DNA of 64,000 nucleotides, taken from Kineosporiaceae bacterium. Its GTDB lineage: Bacteria; Actinomycetota; Actinomycetes; Actinomycetales; Kineosporiaceae. The stretch lies in the NCBI GenBank assembly GCA_016713225.1, contig JADJPO010000002.1, forward strand, positions 1-64,000, written 5' to 3'. Shown here piece by piece: positions 53,423 through 62,114 of the stretch (within the stretch, counting starts at the first letter, position 1; each line of letters starts with the position of its first letter). The notes below the pieces were generated by a model, which was not told the DNA's origin, ran no database searches, and saw nothing but the letters and a program-made list of their open reading frames with translations. A program made the position numbers and the translations under genes.

Positions 53423-54154
53423 ATGAATCCCACCGTCATGCGGCTCACGGCCCGAACCTTGTTGGGTCACAAGCGGTTCTGGCTGCTGCTCAGTCTGTCG
53501 GCGGTGCTCGTGGTGCTGGCGGTCCTGGTGCGCGTGCTCACCGGCACGGACGACGGGCTGGCCTGGACGATCGCCTCGGGTCTGGGTCTGAGCACCCTGG
53601 TGCCGCTGATCGCCCTGCTCGCCGGCACCGGCTCGATCGGGCCGGAGATCGATGACGGCGCGATCATCTACCTGCTGTCCAAGCCCATCAGCCGGTTCAC
53701 CATCGTGGGCTCCAAGCTGGCCGTGGCCGTGGTCAGTGCCCTGGTGCTGGGCGCCGTCCCGGTGGTGGTGGCAGCCGTGGCACTCGCCGAACACCCGGCC
53801 CGTCTGGGACCACCGCTCGCGCTGGGGGCCACGGTGGCGGTGCTCTGCTACTGCGCGCTGTTCCTGATGCTCGCCATCCTCACCCGCCACGCGGTGATCG
53901 TCGGGCTGCTCTACGCCGTGGTCTGGGAGACCACGATCGCCAACCTGATCCCCGGCGCGCAGGCGCTCTCGGTGCGTCAGTGGTCGCTGGCGCTGGCCCA
54001 GTGGGTCCTGGGTACCGGTGAGGCAGAGCGATTGGGCGTGGACGCCGCCGTCGGCACCACGGCGGGCCTGATCGCGCTGGTGGTGCTCACGGTGGCGAGC
54101 ACGGTGTACGCCGGGATGCGGCTGCGCACCCTGCGACTGCTCGCCTCGGAGTAG
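53423..54154 (+). CDS. ABC-2 type transporter permease
   Basis: 243 aa, ATG 8 bp after the second ATPase, with GAGGCAG as ribosome site. Six transmembrane helices; the motif GPEIDDGAIIYLLSKPISRFTIVGSKLA is the coupling loop, equivalent to that of the first permease. It completes a two-ATPase, two-permease exporter. The operon ends here, with a convergent gene 27 bp away. Confidence 0.87.
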   Translation: MNPTVMRLTARTLLGHKRFWLLLSLSAVLVVLAVLVRVLTGTDDGLAWTIASGLGLSTLVPLIALLAGTGSIGPEIDDGAIIYLLSKPISRFTIVGSKLAVAVVSALVLGAVPVVVAAVALAEHPARLGPPLALGATVAVLCYCALFLMLAILTRHAVIVGLLYAVVWETTIANLIPGAQALSVRQWSLALAQWVLGTGEAERLGVDAAVGTTAGLIALVVLTVASTVYAGMRLRTLRLLASE

Positions 54155-54181
54155 TGGTCCCCCTCCTCGTCGGGGCGCTGA

Positions 54182-54934
54182 TCAGTCGAACGGGACGGCG
54201 ACGTAACGGCCCTCGGCCGTCGAGGCCAGGACGCGCCCTGCCGGCACCTCGTGCGGGGCGTCACCGGCCGGCGCCGACGAGAGCAGCACCAGCTCGCTCG
54301 CGTCGGGCTCGCCGGCGGCACCGAGCCGATCGACCCAGAACCCGTGCCCGTCCAACTGGGCGGCCCCGGCGTCGTCCGTGATCGCGTACACGATGGGGGG
54401 ATCGGCGACCGGGCCGTCGAGCAGTGGCACGGTGAGCAGCTCGCGCAGGACCGTCCGCCAGGAGTCCGGCTGCGGCCCCGGTGACATCGAGGCCGGCACG
54501 GTGATGCGGACATAGCGCGGCGCAGTGCCCTGCCCGAGGAGCAGGTGTGGTGTCAGCAGCGGCGAGGTGCAGGTGCCCAACCCGGCCTCGCGGGCGAACG
54601 CGCGCTCGGCGGCGTTCTCCCCGACGAAGGTCACCGTGCGCGGCGCGGCGACGAGGTCGGCTGCCTGACCGAAGATGGTCGCGGAATCCTTGCGCCCGAA
54701 CACGATCAGGTCGGGATCGAGCAGCGCGAGCACCCCGATCAGGTCCAAGGCCGAGCGCACCGACGCCGCCGGGATCGAGCCGCGATGCGACAGGATGCCC
54801 AGGCGAACCCCGTCGTCGTGCAGGGCGCGCAACGCCGGCACCACCCCGGGGAAGGCGTCGATCTCGATCCCGTCGCCGGCGATCCGGACGGACCCCAGGG
54901 TGTCGCCGATGTCGAAGAAGGCTGCTCGCTGCAT
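54182..54934 (-). CDS. HAD-superfamily hydrolase-like protein
   Basis: 250 aa. Motif I is FFDIGDTLG (D8, D11 region), with motif II LGILSHRGS, then a Lys in FGRKDSATIF and motif IV-like VTFVGENAAERAFAREAG. The core (1-120) is a HAD phosphatase of the phosphoglycolate-phosphatase type. The C-terminal 110 residues (from ITVPASMSPGP) are an additional domain I cannot identify. The substrate is unknown; cytoplasmic. Convergent with the ABC operon. Confidence 0.75.
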   Translation of the reverse strand: MQRAAFFDIGDTLGSVRIAGDGIEIDAFPGVVPALRALHDDGVRLGILSHRGSIPAASVRSALDLIGVLALLDPDLIVFGRKDSATIFGQAADLVAAPRTVTFVGENAAERAFAREAGLGTCTSPLLTPHLLLGQGTAPRYVRITVPASMSPGPQPDSWRTVLRELLTVPLLDGPVADPPIVYAITDDAGAAQLDGHGFWVDRLGAAGEPDASELVLLSSAPAGDAPHEVPAGRVLASTAEGRYVAVPFD

Positions 54935-55074
54935 GTCGTGGCCTCGCTCTGCCGGTGCCGGACGTGTGATGACACAGAGGGCGTGCCAAGGCCGGTTGAT
55001 ACGCCGATGGGCGCGTGCGCGGACGACGTGAGACGGTGCCCGGGCAATGAGCCGGCCACCCTCCCGGAGGCGAC

Positions 55075-55587
55075 ATGAGCACCCTCGACCCGCGCTACAC
55101 GTCCTATCCGCCCGCCACCTATCACGGCGAGACCGGTGAGGTCTCGGCCGTGCTGCGTCGAGCCGATACGCCGCCGGAATTGACCTATCGCCACGGCGGC
55201 ACGGTCGGCTACCTCGCGACGAACGTGCTGACCGACAACCAGTTCGGCCTGTACCGATGGACGTTCGGCACCGGGGTGAGCGGCCCGGACCCGCACTTCC
55301 ACCGCACCATGTCGGAGTCGTTCTTCGTGCTCGACGGAACGGTGCGGCTGTTCGACGGCGCCAACTGGATCGATGCCGGTGCCGGCGACTTCCTGTTCGT
55401 GCCCGCCGGCGGCGTCCACGGTTTTCGCCACGAGTCGGACGAGCCGGCCTCGATGCTCATCCTGTTCGCCCCCGGCGCCCCACGCGAGGGCTACTTCGAG
55501 ACGCTGGCACAGGTCGGCGAGGGCCTGACCATGACGGACGACGAACGGGCGGCCTTCTATGCCGCGCACGACAACATCTGGCTGTGA
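55075..55587 (+). CDS. cupin-domain protein
   Basis: 170 aa, ATG behind GGAGGCG. The double-stranded beta-helix has cupin motif 1 as GPDPHFHRTMSESFFVLDGTVRL, with His, His and Glu as possible metal ligands. Motif 2 is GDFLFVPAGGVHGFRHES, with the fourth His. Such small single-cupins are dioxygenases, isomerases or ligand-binding proteins. No signal peptide. It is divergent from the HAD gene with 140 bp between. Confidence 0.85.
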   Translation: MSTLDPRYTSYPPATYHGETGEVSAVLRRADTPPELTYRHGGTVGYLATNVLTDNQFGLYRWTFGTGVSGPDPHFHRTMSESFFVLDGTVRLFDGANWIDAGAGDFLFVPAGGVHGFRHESDEPASMLILFAPGAPREGYFETLAQVGEGLTMTDDERAAFYAAHDNIWL

Positions 55588-55610
55588 TCGAGGCCCGGCG
55601 CGGCTCTCGG

Positions 55611-56555
55611 TCAGGGTGGGTCGTTCTGGAACTGGAACTGCACTCGAACCGAGCCGTCGTCGATCGGCAACACCAGGGTGGAGTTGCTGGCGCTCCAGGT
55701 ATCCGGCACCAGGAACATCAGGTTGTCGCCCTGGATCAGCAGCCGCAGCCTGCGGTAGCGGTAGTGGAACGTCTGATCCTTGGCGGTGGAGGCAGCGTTG
55801 GTTGCGGTGGCCGCGGTTGTCTTGGTCGGCGTCGCCGAGTCGAGCCGGCTCTCGAGGATCCCCGGCGAACGCAGGTACAGCTTCTCGCGGGTGTCGACGA
55901 TGACGGCAGGCAGCTGATCGAGGTGACGGGCCGTCGTCCGGGCCTCGCCTCGCCCGATGGACGGCGCCAAGGTGGCCGCCGCCCAGAACACTCCGCCGAT
56001 CAGGACGACGTACAGCGGCAGCACCGTGGTGGGCCCCGACGGCGGACGCCGGCCCAGCCGGGTCTCGAACCGCAGGCCGGCCAGGGAGGCGGTGGCTCCT
56101 GCGGCGTACAGCGCTGCGGTGACCAGCGGGAGCAGCGCCCAGTCCCGTAGGGCGCCGAGGGCGAACACCGCCAGCAGCACCGTGCCCAGGCTCATCGCGG
56201 CCACCCCGCCGAGCAGGACCACCCGCGACAGGGTGTGCCACCGGCCGGCCGCGGCACCGACCGGATCGGCGTCGATCCGGCGCAGGGCCGCGGCCTGCCC
56301 CGCCATCACCGCCGCTGCGAGCAACGCCAGGATCAGGGCCGGCAGCACCAACGGGGTGGGACTGCGCATCACGTAGTCCTGGGTACTGAGCCCGATGGTG
56401 GCGACGTCCAGTCCGAAATAGGCGTACTGCGCCTTGGTGAAGGCGTATCCGAAGTAGAACAGCAGCGCGGTGAACAGTGTGGTCGGGGCGATCAGGGCCG
56501 TGGCCGTGGTGATCAGCTGGTGCACCCGGCCCGTCTCGGCTGCCGTGTCGCTCAT
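55611..56555 (-). CDS. membrane protein with C-terminal extracytoplasmic domain
   Basis: 314 aa from ATG 56555. Five or six transmembrane helices fill residues 15-200. The remainder (from about 215, LPAVIVDTREKLYLRSPGIL) lies outside the membrane, and its final strands read LRLLIQGDNLMFLVPDTW...VRVQFQFQNDP. The family is not recognised. It begins 10 bp after the stop of the Ser/Ala-rich lipoprotein gene, so the two are probably one transcript and may form an envelope complex. Confidence 0.65.
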   Translation of the reverse strand: MSDTAAETGRVHQLITTATALIAPTTLFTALLFYFGYAFTKAQYAYFGLDVATIGLSTQDYVMRSPTPLVLPALILALLAAAVMAGQAAALRRIDADPVGAAAGRWHTLSRVVLLGGVAAMSLGTVLLAVFALGALRDWALLPLVTAALYAAGATASLAGLRFETRLGRRPPSGPTTVLPLYVVLIGGVFWAAATLAPSIGRGEARTTARHLDQLPAVIVDTREKLYLRSPGILESRLDSATPTKTTAATATNAASTAKDQTFHYRYRRLRLLIQGDNLMFLVPDTWSASNSTLVLPIDDGSVRVQFQFQNDPP

Positions 56556-56565
56556 CGGTGCGCGG

Positions 56566-57588
56566 TCAGCTTGCGGCCGACGAGGCGGGTGAGCTGTCGG
56601 ACGACGCGTCGCCGGCCGGGGACTTGTCGGCCGGGGACTTGTCCGAGGACCCGCCCGCTGAGGACTCGCCGGCGGAGGACTCGTCGGCGGACAAGGGACT
56701 GCTCGCGGCGGGGGGCGAGGGCTTGTCCGCCGCACTGCTCGATGCCGCCGCGGACGTCGACGCGGTCGGCTTCACCGCAGTCGGTTCCGGCCCAGTCGGT
56801 TCCGGCGCAGTCGTCTCCGGCGGGTAGGGCACGCTCAGCGAGACCTGGGAAGAGCTGTTGCCCACCTCCAGCTCGAACGTCCGGCAGGCGGCGAGTTGGC
56901 TCGGCGGGCAGGGCATCTCACCGGACAGGATCAAGGTCACCGAGCTGCCGGGGTCGCCGCTGCCGCTGGCCTGCACCGGGATGTAGCAACTCCTGCGACC
57001 GTTGTCGATCTCGTTGGCGGTGAAGGCGAAACCGCTCAGGCACAACGGAGACCGACCCGCACAAGCGGACCCTCCCACGCTGAAGGGGCCATCGGGCGAG
57101 AAGGCGTGCCCGGTGATCCTCACGCGCAGCCCAGGCGGGGGCACCCTCGAACTCAGCCACGAGACCTGGACGCACTGCTGTGGCCCGTCCGAGCCGTCCG
57201 CCGAGTCGCCACCCATCGGCAACGACGGCAGGGACAGCACCGGCTCGCCCGCACGGGTGGGTTGTGGTGCCTCCGGCCCGCTGCCTTCGGGTGGTGGCTC
57301 GGCCGCGCCACCGGGGTCGGCGCCGGCGGATGCGCCGTCCTGACCGCCCGCACCCCCCTGGCCGACCGCTCCGTCTCCGGAAACCCCACTGCCGGAATCG
57401 GATCCGGGATCCGATGAAGCCCGACCATCGAGGCCGACCTGGCCGCTGCCCTGGGGGTCGGTGGAGGCGGCCACGTTGTCCGAGGCGAGAGCTGCCGGCT
57501 CGACCTGGATCGGGTCGGCCCCGCACCCGGCCAGCGAGAGGAGGAGCGCCACCACGGCGCTCTCTCGACACAGGTTCGAGCGTTGCAT
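56566..57588 (-). CDS. low-complexity lipoprotein
   Basis: 340 aa from ATG 57588, preceded by GAGGAGG. Signal peptide with lipobox SLAGC. A Gly/Ser/Asp/Pro-rich linker (about 25-120) precedes a compact cysteine-containing domain (about 125-250: CVQVSWLSSRVPPPGLRVRITGHAF, then paired Cys residues). The tail of about 85 residues is almost only Ser, Ala, Asp, Pro and Glu with SPADKSPAGD-like repeats. The central domain looks like an Ig-type or IPT fold. Probably surface-exposed and wall-spanning. Confidence 0.65.
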   Translation of the reverse strand: MQRSNLCRESAVVALLLSLAGCGADPIQVEPAALASDNVAASTDPQGSGQVGLDGRASSDPGSDSGSGVSGDGAVGQGGAGGQDGASAGADPGGAAEPPPEGSGPEAPQPTRAGEPVLSLPSLPMGGDSADGSDGPQQCVQVSWLSSRVPPPGLRVRITGHAFSPDGPFSVGGSACAGRSPLCLSGFAFTANEIDNGRRSCYIPVQASGSGDPGSSVTLILSGEMPCPPSQLAACRTFELEVGNSSSQVSLSVPYPPETTAPEPTGPEPTAVKPTASTSAAASSSAADKPSPPAASSPLSADESSAGESSAGGSSDKSPADKSPAGDASSDSSPASSAAS

Positions 57589-57841
57589 CGCCGCCACCTC
57601 CTCGGCAGCGGCCTTCGATCTCGACCCCTGCGGTGGACGGGGATCCGACGAAGGCCTCGGGCGGGTTGCAGACAAGAGTCCGGTGCCTCGACAGCTGATA
57701 CCCCGGGTGGCGACCACCACGATCAGACCCAGCACCGCGAAGGTGATCAGGTGCACCATGAAGTGCCGGTTGGCGGCGGTTCCACGGTGACGTGCAGTCG
57801 CTGATCCATCACTCGAGATGCCGCTACCGGATGCACTGGCT

Positions 57842-57847
57842 TAGGGT
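57842..57847 (+). promoter_or_regulatory. -10 element of leaderless idi transcript
   Basis: TAGGGT, then 6 nt, then the ATG at 57854. No ribosome site is present. Confidence 0.55.
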
Positions 57848-57853
57848 CTGCGC

Positions 57854-58423
57854 ATGAATCGCGAGGGCTCGGCGGACACGTACGACCGGGTGGACACCGA
57901 GGCTGAGTACGTGGTCCTCGCCGACGACGCCGGTCGCAGCATCGGCACCTGTTTGAAGTCGCAGGTGCACACCACGGCCACGCCGCTGCACCTGGCCTTC
58001 TCGTGCTGGCTGCTGGACGACGCCGGCGGGGTGCTGCTCACTCGGCGAGCGTTGACCAAGCGGACCTGGCCAGGGGTGTGGACCAACGCGTGCTGTGGTC
58101 ACCCGGCGCCGGGGGAGAGTTTCGAGGACGCCGCACGTCGTCGGGTCCGGGGTGAGCTCGGGATCGAACCGGTGGGACTGCGGCTGGCGCTGCCCGACTT
58201 CAGGTACACGGCGACCATGGCGAATGGCGTGCAGGAGAACGAGATCTGCCCGGTCTTCGTCGCCACCACCGGCGATGCGCTCCGGCCCGATCCCGATGAG
58301 GTGGCGGATTGGCAGTGGACCGACGTGGCCGCTGTCGCTGCCCGGGTGGAGGCCGGCGACGTGACCCTCAGTCCGTGGCTGGTATTGCAGTTCCCACAGC
58401 TGATCGCCGGAGGGTGGCTGTAA
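57854..58423 (+). CDS. idi: isopentenyl-diphosphate delta-isomerase, type I
   Basis: 189 aa. Interconverts isopentenyl and dimethylallyl diphosphate for isoprenoid synthesis. It has a Nudix-like fold: active Cys81 in TNACCGHP, the Nudix-derived FEDAARRRVRGELGI helix, and the acid/base Glu in QENEICPVF (E128/E130). HTTATPLHLAFS supplies His metal ligands. Length matches the E. coli enzyme. Not linked to other isoprenoid genes here. Convergent with the DUF222-HNH gene 11 bp away. Confidence 0.95.
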   Translation: MNREGSADTYDRVDTEAEYVVLADDAGRSIGTCLKSQVHTTATPLHLAFSCWLLDDAGGVLLTRRALTKRTWPGVWTNACCGHPAPGESFEDAARRRVRGELGIEPVGLRLALPDFRYTATMANGVQENEICPVFVATTGDALRPDPDEVADWQWTDVAAVAARVEAGDVTLSPWLVLQFPQLIAGGWL

Positions 58424-58434
58424 GGCGATCTCGC

Positions 58435-60426
58435 TCAGAAGGGTGGGTGTTCGCTCTCGGTCCGGATGACTCTGCCGGTGGGGGTGACCCATTGGGTGAT
58501 GGGCAGTCCGGTGCCGGGGTCGACCAGGGTGGGCGTGAAGCCTCGGTCGCGGAGCCGGTGGTGGTGCTTGCACAGGGGGTGCAGGTTGCACTCGCACGTC
58601 GGGCCGCCCTCGGCGTGTGGGGTGCGGTGGTCGACTTCGCAGGTGATGGCGCGGCGTCGGCAGCCGGGGAACGTGCAGCACTGCTCCCGGGCTTGGACCA
58701 GTTCGCGCAAGAGCCCGGTGGCGGTGCGGACCAGGGCGTGGGGTGCCTTGCCGATACCCAATACCGTGCCGTGGGTGGGTGAACCGGGGGTGTCGTCGGT
58801 GACGAGGCACCGCCAGATGGCGGTCGCCCCCATGCGGTGGAGTCCGGCGAGCAGTTCGCGGATGGCGTCGGCGGTGAGTGGTCCGTAGTCGTTGGCTTCG
58901 CCGATGCCGTCGGCGCCGAGGACGGCGGACAGGGGCACGGTGATGTGGACGCGGGGTCCGGGCAGGGATGCGAGCGAGTCGGGCGTGAAGGGTTGGGGTG
59001 GTCGGCAGCCTGTTGGGCTGGCTGCGGCGGTTGGGGTGCCGGTGCCGGTGCGGGCGTGGGTGTCGGGGGCGTCGTCGTTGGCCTCGGTGTCGAACTCGGC
59101 CTCCGGCTCGGCGTCGGGCGCGGAGGCGGCGTCTGCCGCCGATTCGGCGTTTGCGTCGGGCTGGACCCCTGCCTCCGCCTGGGGCTCGGGCTGGGCCTCG
59201 GCCTCATGGTCGGCTGCTGCGCTGGAGGGGTATTCGGTCTCTGGTTCTGGCTCGGTCGCGGGATCGGTGGATGCGCTCCCGGTCCCGGCGCTGGGGTGGG
59301 TGCCGGTGATGAGGTCGGTGATGATGTCGGCGCGGACTGCGGCCGCGGGTCGGGGCTGGTCGGGGTCATCGCCGGCGGAGGCGTGGGCGAGCAGGGCCAT
59401 CTGGATGGCTTCGATGTCGGCGACCGAGGCGGTCAACGTCATCCGCCCAGTCCCTGGCCCGGCGGTACGGAAGGCGACCCGGCGATGTTCGACGTTGTCG
59501 GCGATCTGTTCGGCCAGGTCCCGCGGATCAGCCTTCGCGACCACCCGGTCCAGCCACGCCGCGAGCTGACCGTAGGTCAGGGCGACCACCTTGACCAGGA
59601 TCTGCGGTCCCAGCCGGGTCAGTACCTCGGCGGGTAGGTGGCGGGTCTTGGCCTGGACCAGGCGGGCGGTGTCGATGTCGACCTCCCCGGTGGCAAGTAG
59701 GTGCCACAGGCCGGGTAGGCGGGTGGGCAGTTCGCGCAGGGTGTCCACCCGGGCGGCCAGGGTGGACTCGGCGATCACGCAGGTGGTGGCGGTTTCGGCG
59801 ATCGCGGCGCGGTAGCCCAGGTCGTGGTCGGGGAAGACGGGTTGGGCGTTGACCGGGCTGTCCGCATCGTCGGCGGCGCCGTTCTCCCACCGGGTGACCA
59901 GTTCTTCGGCGGCGATGGTGGCGGCGAGTTTGGCCCAGGTCGCCAGGCGGCATCCGGCGGCGGCCAGGTCGGCGACGGCCCGGTCGGGTAGATCCGCCAG
60001 GCACCCCAACTCCACGCCCGCGTCGGGGTCGGGCACCGACAGGGCGGCCAGGTCACCGACCGCGGTCTGCACCGCCGCCGCCAACCGGGCACCACCCACA
60101 CCGGCCAGGGCCGCCACCAACCCGTCAGGGGCGGCGCTTACGTCGTTCGATGCGGTCTGGGCTTCCGGTGCGTTCCCGGTGGGCGGTGTGGTCAGGGCGG
60201 CCACGGGCACCAGCTCGGCCAGGTGGGTACACCGCTCGGTGAGGCGGGCGATCCGTCGGGTGGCCCAGTCCTGTTCCTCACTCAACCGGTTCACACGCCG
60301 CTCCAGGCGACCACACGCCGTCCGCAGTTCACCGTCGCGCGCCCGCAACAGGGCGCACTCCGCGCGCAGCGCAGCGACCTCGTCGGGGTCACCCGACTCG
60401 GCGAAGCAGGCCAGCATCACGGACAT
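58435..60426 (-). CDS. DUF222 (13E12 repeat family) HNH endonuclease
   Basis: 663 aa from ATG 60426. A coiled-coil N-terminus (EVAALRAECALLRARDGELR) leads to DUF222 (about 95-350, with TLAARVDTLRELPTRLPGLWHLLATGEVDIDTARLV). An Ala/Glu/Pro-rich acidic insert (about 360-455) follows, then an HNH module: CTFPGCRRRAITCEVDHRTPHAEGGPTCECNLHPLCKHHHRLR (quoted in part as CRRRA, VDH, CNLHPLCKHHH). This is a common multicopy actinobacterial family linked to DNA damage. The leaderless start and the LexA box just upstream support SOS control. Confidence 0.9.
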   Translation of the reverse strand: MSVMLACFAESGDPDEVAALRAECALLRARDGELRTACGRLERRVNRLSEEQDWATRRIARLTERCTHLAELVPVAALTTPPTGNAPEAQTASNDVSAAPDGLVAALAGVGGARLAAAVQTAVGDLAALSVPDPDAGVELGCLADLPDRAVADLAAAGCRLATWAKLAATIAAEELVTRWENGAADDADSPVNAQPVFPDHDLGYRAAIAETATTCVIAESTLAARVDTLRELPTRLPGLWHLLATGEVDIDTARLVQAKTRHLPAEVLTRLGPQILVKVVALTYGQLAAWLDRVVAKADPRDLAEQIADNVEHRRVAFRTAGPGTGRMTLTASVADIEAIQMALLAHASAGDDPDQPRPAAAVRADIITDLITGTHPSAGTGSASTDPATEPEPETEYPSSAAADHEAEAQPEPQAEAGVQPDANAESAADAASAPDAEPEAEFDTEANDDAPDTHARTGTGTPTAAASPTGCRPPQPFTPDSLASLPGPRVHITVPLSAVLGADGIGEANDYGPLTADAIRELLAGLHRMGATAIWRCLVTDDTPGSPTHGTVLGIGKAPHALVRTATGLLRELVQAREQCCTFPGCRRRAITCEVDHRTPHAEGGPTCECNLHPLCKHHHRLRDRGFTPTLVDPGTGLPITQWVTPTGRVIRTESEHPPF

Positions 60427-60432
60427 GAGACC

Positions 60433-60438
60433 AGTCTA
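60433..60438 (-). promoter_or_regulatory. -10 element of leaderless DUF222-HNH transcript
   Basis: TAGACT on the minus strand, 6 nt before the ATG at 60426. The LexA-type box begins 1 bp upstream of it. Confidence 0.6.
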
Positions 60439-60439
60439 A

Positions 60440-60455
60440 TCGAACATATGTACGA
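60440..60455 (-). promoter_or_regulatory. LexA (SOS) box
   Basis: TCGAACATATGTACGA matches the Gram-positive/actinobacterial LexA consensus (CGAACRNRYGTTCG) except for one base in the second arm. It directly abuts the -10 box of the DUF222-HNH gene, where a bound LexA dimer would block polymerase. Confidence 0.7.
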
Positions 60456-60577
60456 TGACAAGAGGGTGAATCATCGCGTATCGAGGGAGAACCGACTCGT
60501 GACATCGCCCCGTGCCATGCCTGCATCTCGCGGTGAGCAGGAGGGGCAGGGAGGGGGGCAGGGGGCATTCACTCGTG

Positions 60578-60604
60578 GCACCTGGCGCACCTGGCGCACC
60601 TGGC
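60578..60604 (+). repeat. 9-nt tandem repeat
   Basis: Three perfect copies of GCACCTGGC in the 316-bp gap between the DUF222 gene and the PPOX gene. A 72-codon frame crossing it (60448-60663) lacks family features and I do not call it. Confidence 0.8.
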
Positions 60605-60641
60605 TCACCCGAGGTCCCGACGCCGAGGCCGGCTCGCCGAT

Positions 60642-60667
60642 GAGATCACAGCCCCTACTGTGATCTC
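60642..60667. repeat. inverted repeat (possible terminator or operator)
   Basis: GAGATCACAG (60642-60651) and CTGTGATCTC (60658-60667) pair perfectly with a 6-nt loop, 75 bp before the PPOX gene. No T-run follows. Confidence 0.65.
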
Positions 60668-60742
60668 GCACCTGGCCGGCCACGATGTGCACGATTGCCT
60701 GATCACCGAGGTTGCGCCGGCACCTGAGAGGAAGCGGCATGA

Positions 60743-61186
60743 GTGAGCATGGGTGAGACGGCGCCGGACCCCGGAGCGGCACTCTGGGCGCTGCTCGCGG
60801 CGGGGCGGCTCGGCGTCCTGGCCACGATCAAGCGGGACGGTCGCCCGCAGCTGTCCACCGTGGTCTACCGGTTCGAGCCCGACCAGCGCCGGATCACGGT
60901 GTCGATCACCAGCGGCCGGGCCAAGACCGCCAACCTGCGCCGGGACCCCCGGGCGGGGTTGCACGTGTCGTCGTCCGACGGGTGGTCCTACGTCGTCGCC
61001 GAGGCGATCGCCGAGCTCTCGCCGGTGGCACAGGCCCCGGGTGACGCAGTGGTCGATCAACTGGTCGAGATCTACCGTGCGGTGGCGGGGGAGCACTCCG
61101 ACTGGCAGGAGTTCCGCGAGGCCATGGTCGTCGAACGCCGGTTGGTGCTGACGCTGCCGATCGATCGGGTCTACGGCATGGCCTGA
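60743..61186 (+). CDS. PPOX-class F420-dependent enzyme family protein
   Basis: 147 aa from GTG 60743, with AGAGGAA 9 nt upstream (an ATG at 60749 is the alternative). Split beta-barrel flavin/deazaflavin reductase: GRLGVLATIKRDGRPQLSTVVYRFEPD (entry strands), ITVSITSGRAKTANLRRDPRAGLHV (the RxxKxxNLRRDP phosphate-binding motif), and WSYVVAEAIAELS. The family uses F420 or FMN. Reported partners include biliverdin and other conjugated substrates. Cytoplasmic. Confidence 0.88.
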   Translation: MSMGETAPDPGAALWALLAAGRLGVLATIKRDGRPQLSTVVYRFEPDQRRITVSITSGRAKTANLRRDPRAGLHVSSSDGWSYVVAEAIAELSPVAQAPGDAVVDQLVEIYRAVAGEHSDWQEFREAMVVERRLVLTLPIDRVYGMA

Positions 61187-61211
61187 CCAGGTTGATCAGC
61201 CGCCGGGTTGA

Positions 61212-62114
61212 TCAGCGATCGACGGCCACGGCCAGCGCCCCGGGCGCCACCTCGAGGTGCAGTTCGCTCACGTCGGGGAACGTGTCGCCGTCCAACTGCA
61301 CCGTCACCGGGGTGGCCGAGGCGATGGTCACGCGTCGGGCGGCGGTATAGCGCAGGGCGGGGACGTCGCGGCGCAGGCCGGTCAGCCCCTTCACGGCGAT
61401 CGGCAGCCACTGCCAGGGATACCGCACCGTCACCTCCATGACGTCCAGCAGTCCGTCGTCCAGTCGGGCCTCGGGGAACACCACGATCCCGCCGCGTACC
61501 CGGCTGCAGTTGCCGGCGAGCACCGCCCAGGCCTGGACGGCGCGCGGCGGCGCGTCGTCCAGGCTCACGGTCATCGGGATCGGCCGACGCAGGGCGTGCC
61601 GGACGCCGGACTCGGCGTAGGCCAGCCATCCCGCGTGGTGCTTCAGCCATTCCCGGGTCTCTCGCGCCGTGGCCGCGTCGTGCCCGATGCCGGCCAGCAC
61701 CAGGAACAGGTGACGCTCGCCGTCGAAGCCGGCCCAGCCGGCGTCCAGCGCCGTGGTCGGGCCGGTCAGGGCAGTGGCCACCACGCGATCGAGCCGGTGG
61801 CCACCCAGGCCCAGGTTGTGCGCGAACAGGTTGCCGGTGCCGAGCGGCACGATCCCCAGGCCCACGCCGGTGCCGGCCAGTTCACGGGCCACCTCCCGCA
61901 CGGTTCCGTCGCCACCACCGACCACCACACGGTCGGCGCCGTCGCGCAAGGCCGTGCGGGCCTGCGGTCCACCGGGTTCGGCCACGGTCGTGGTCAGCAC
62001 GTGGGGGGCGGGCCAGCCGAGGGCCGCGATCTGGTCGCGGATCACCTCGACGGCCCGCTGCGCCTGCCGCTTGATCGGGTTGATCACCACCGTCACGCGG
62101 CAGTGATCAGTCAC
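61212..62114 (-). CDS. diacylglycerol kinase catalytic domain protein (YegS/LCB5 type)
   Basis: 300 aa from GTG 62114, overlapping the AIM24 gene end by 8 bp; GTG at 62096 is an alternative. ATP-dependent lipid kinase: VVINPIKRQ, nucleotide-binding VVVGGGDGTVREVA, VPLGTGNLFAHNLGL, then AGIGHDAATARET and the C-terminal beta domain with DDGLLDVMEV and VQLDGDTFPD. These are the standard motifs of bacterial DgkB/YegS-like enzymes that phosphorylate diacylglycerol or related lipids at the membrane face. Confidence 0.92.
   Translation of the reverse strand: MTDHCRVTVVINPIKRQAQRAVEVIRDQIAALGWPAPHVLTTTVAEPGGPQARTALRDGADRVVVGGGDGTVREVARELAGTGVGLGIVPLGTGNLFAHNLGLGGHRLDRVVATALTGPTTALDAGWAGFDGERHLFLVLAGIGHDAATARETREWLKHHAGWLAYAESGVRHALRRPIPMTVSLDDAPPRAVQAWAVLAGNCSRVRGGIVVFPEARLDDGLLDVMEVTVRYPWQWLPIAVKGLTGLRRDVPALRYTAARRVTIASATPVTVQLDGDTFPDVSELHLEVAPGALAVAVDR

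Noticed and set aside
60448..60663. 72-codon plus-strand frame between the DUF222 and PPOX genes
   Set aside because: It begins inside the LexA box, runs through tandem repeats, and has no ribosome site or conserved feature.
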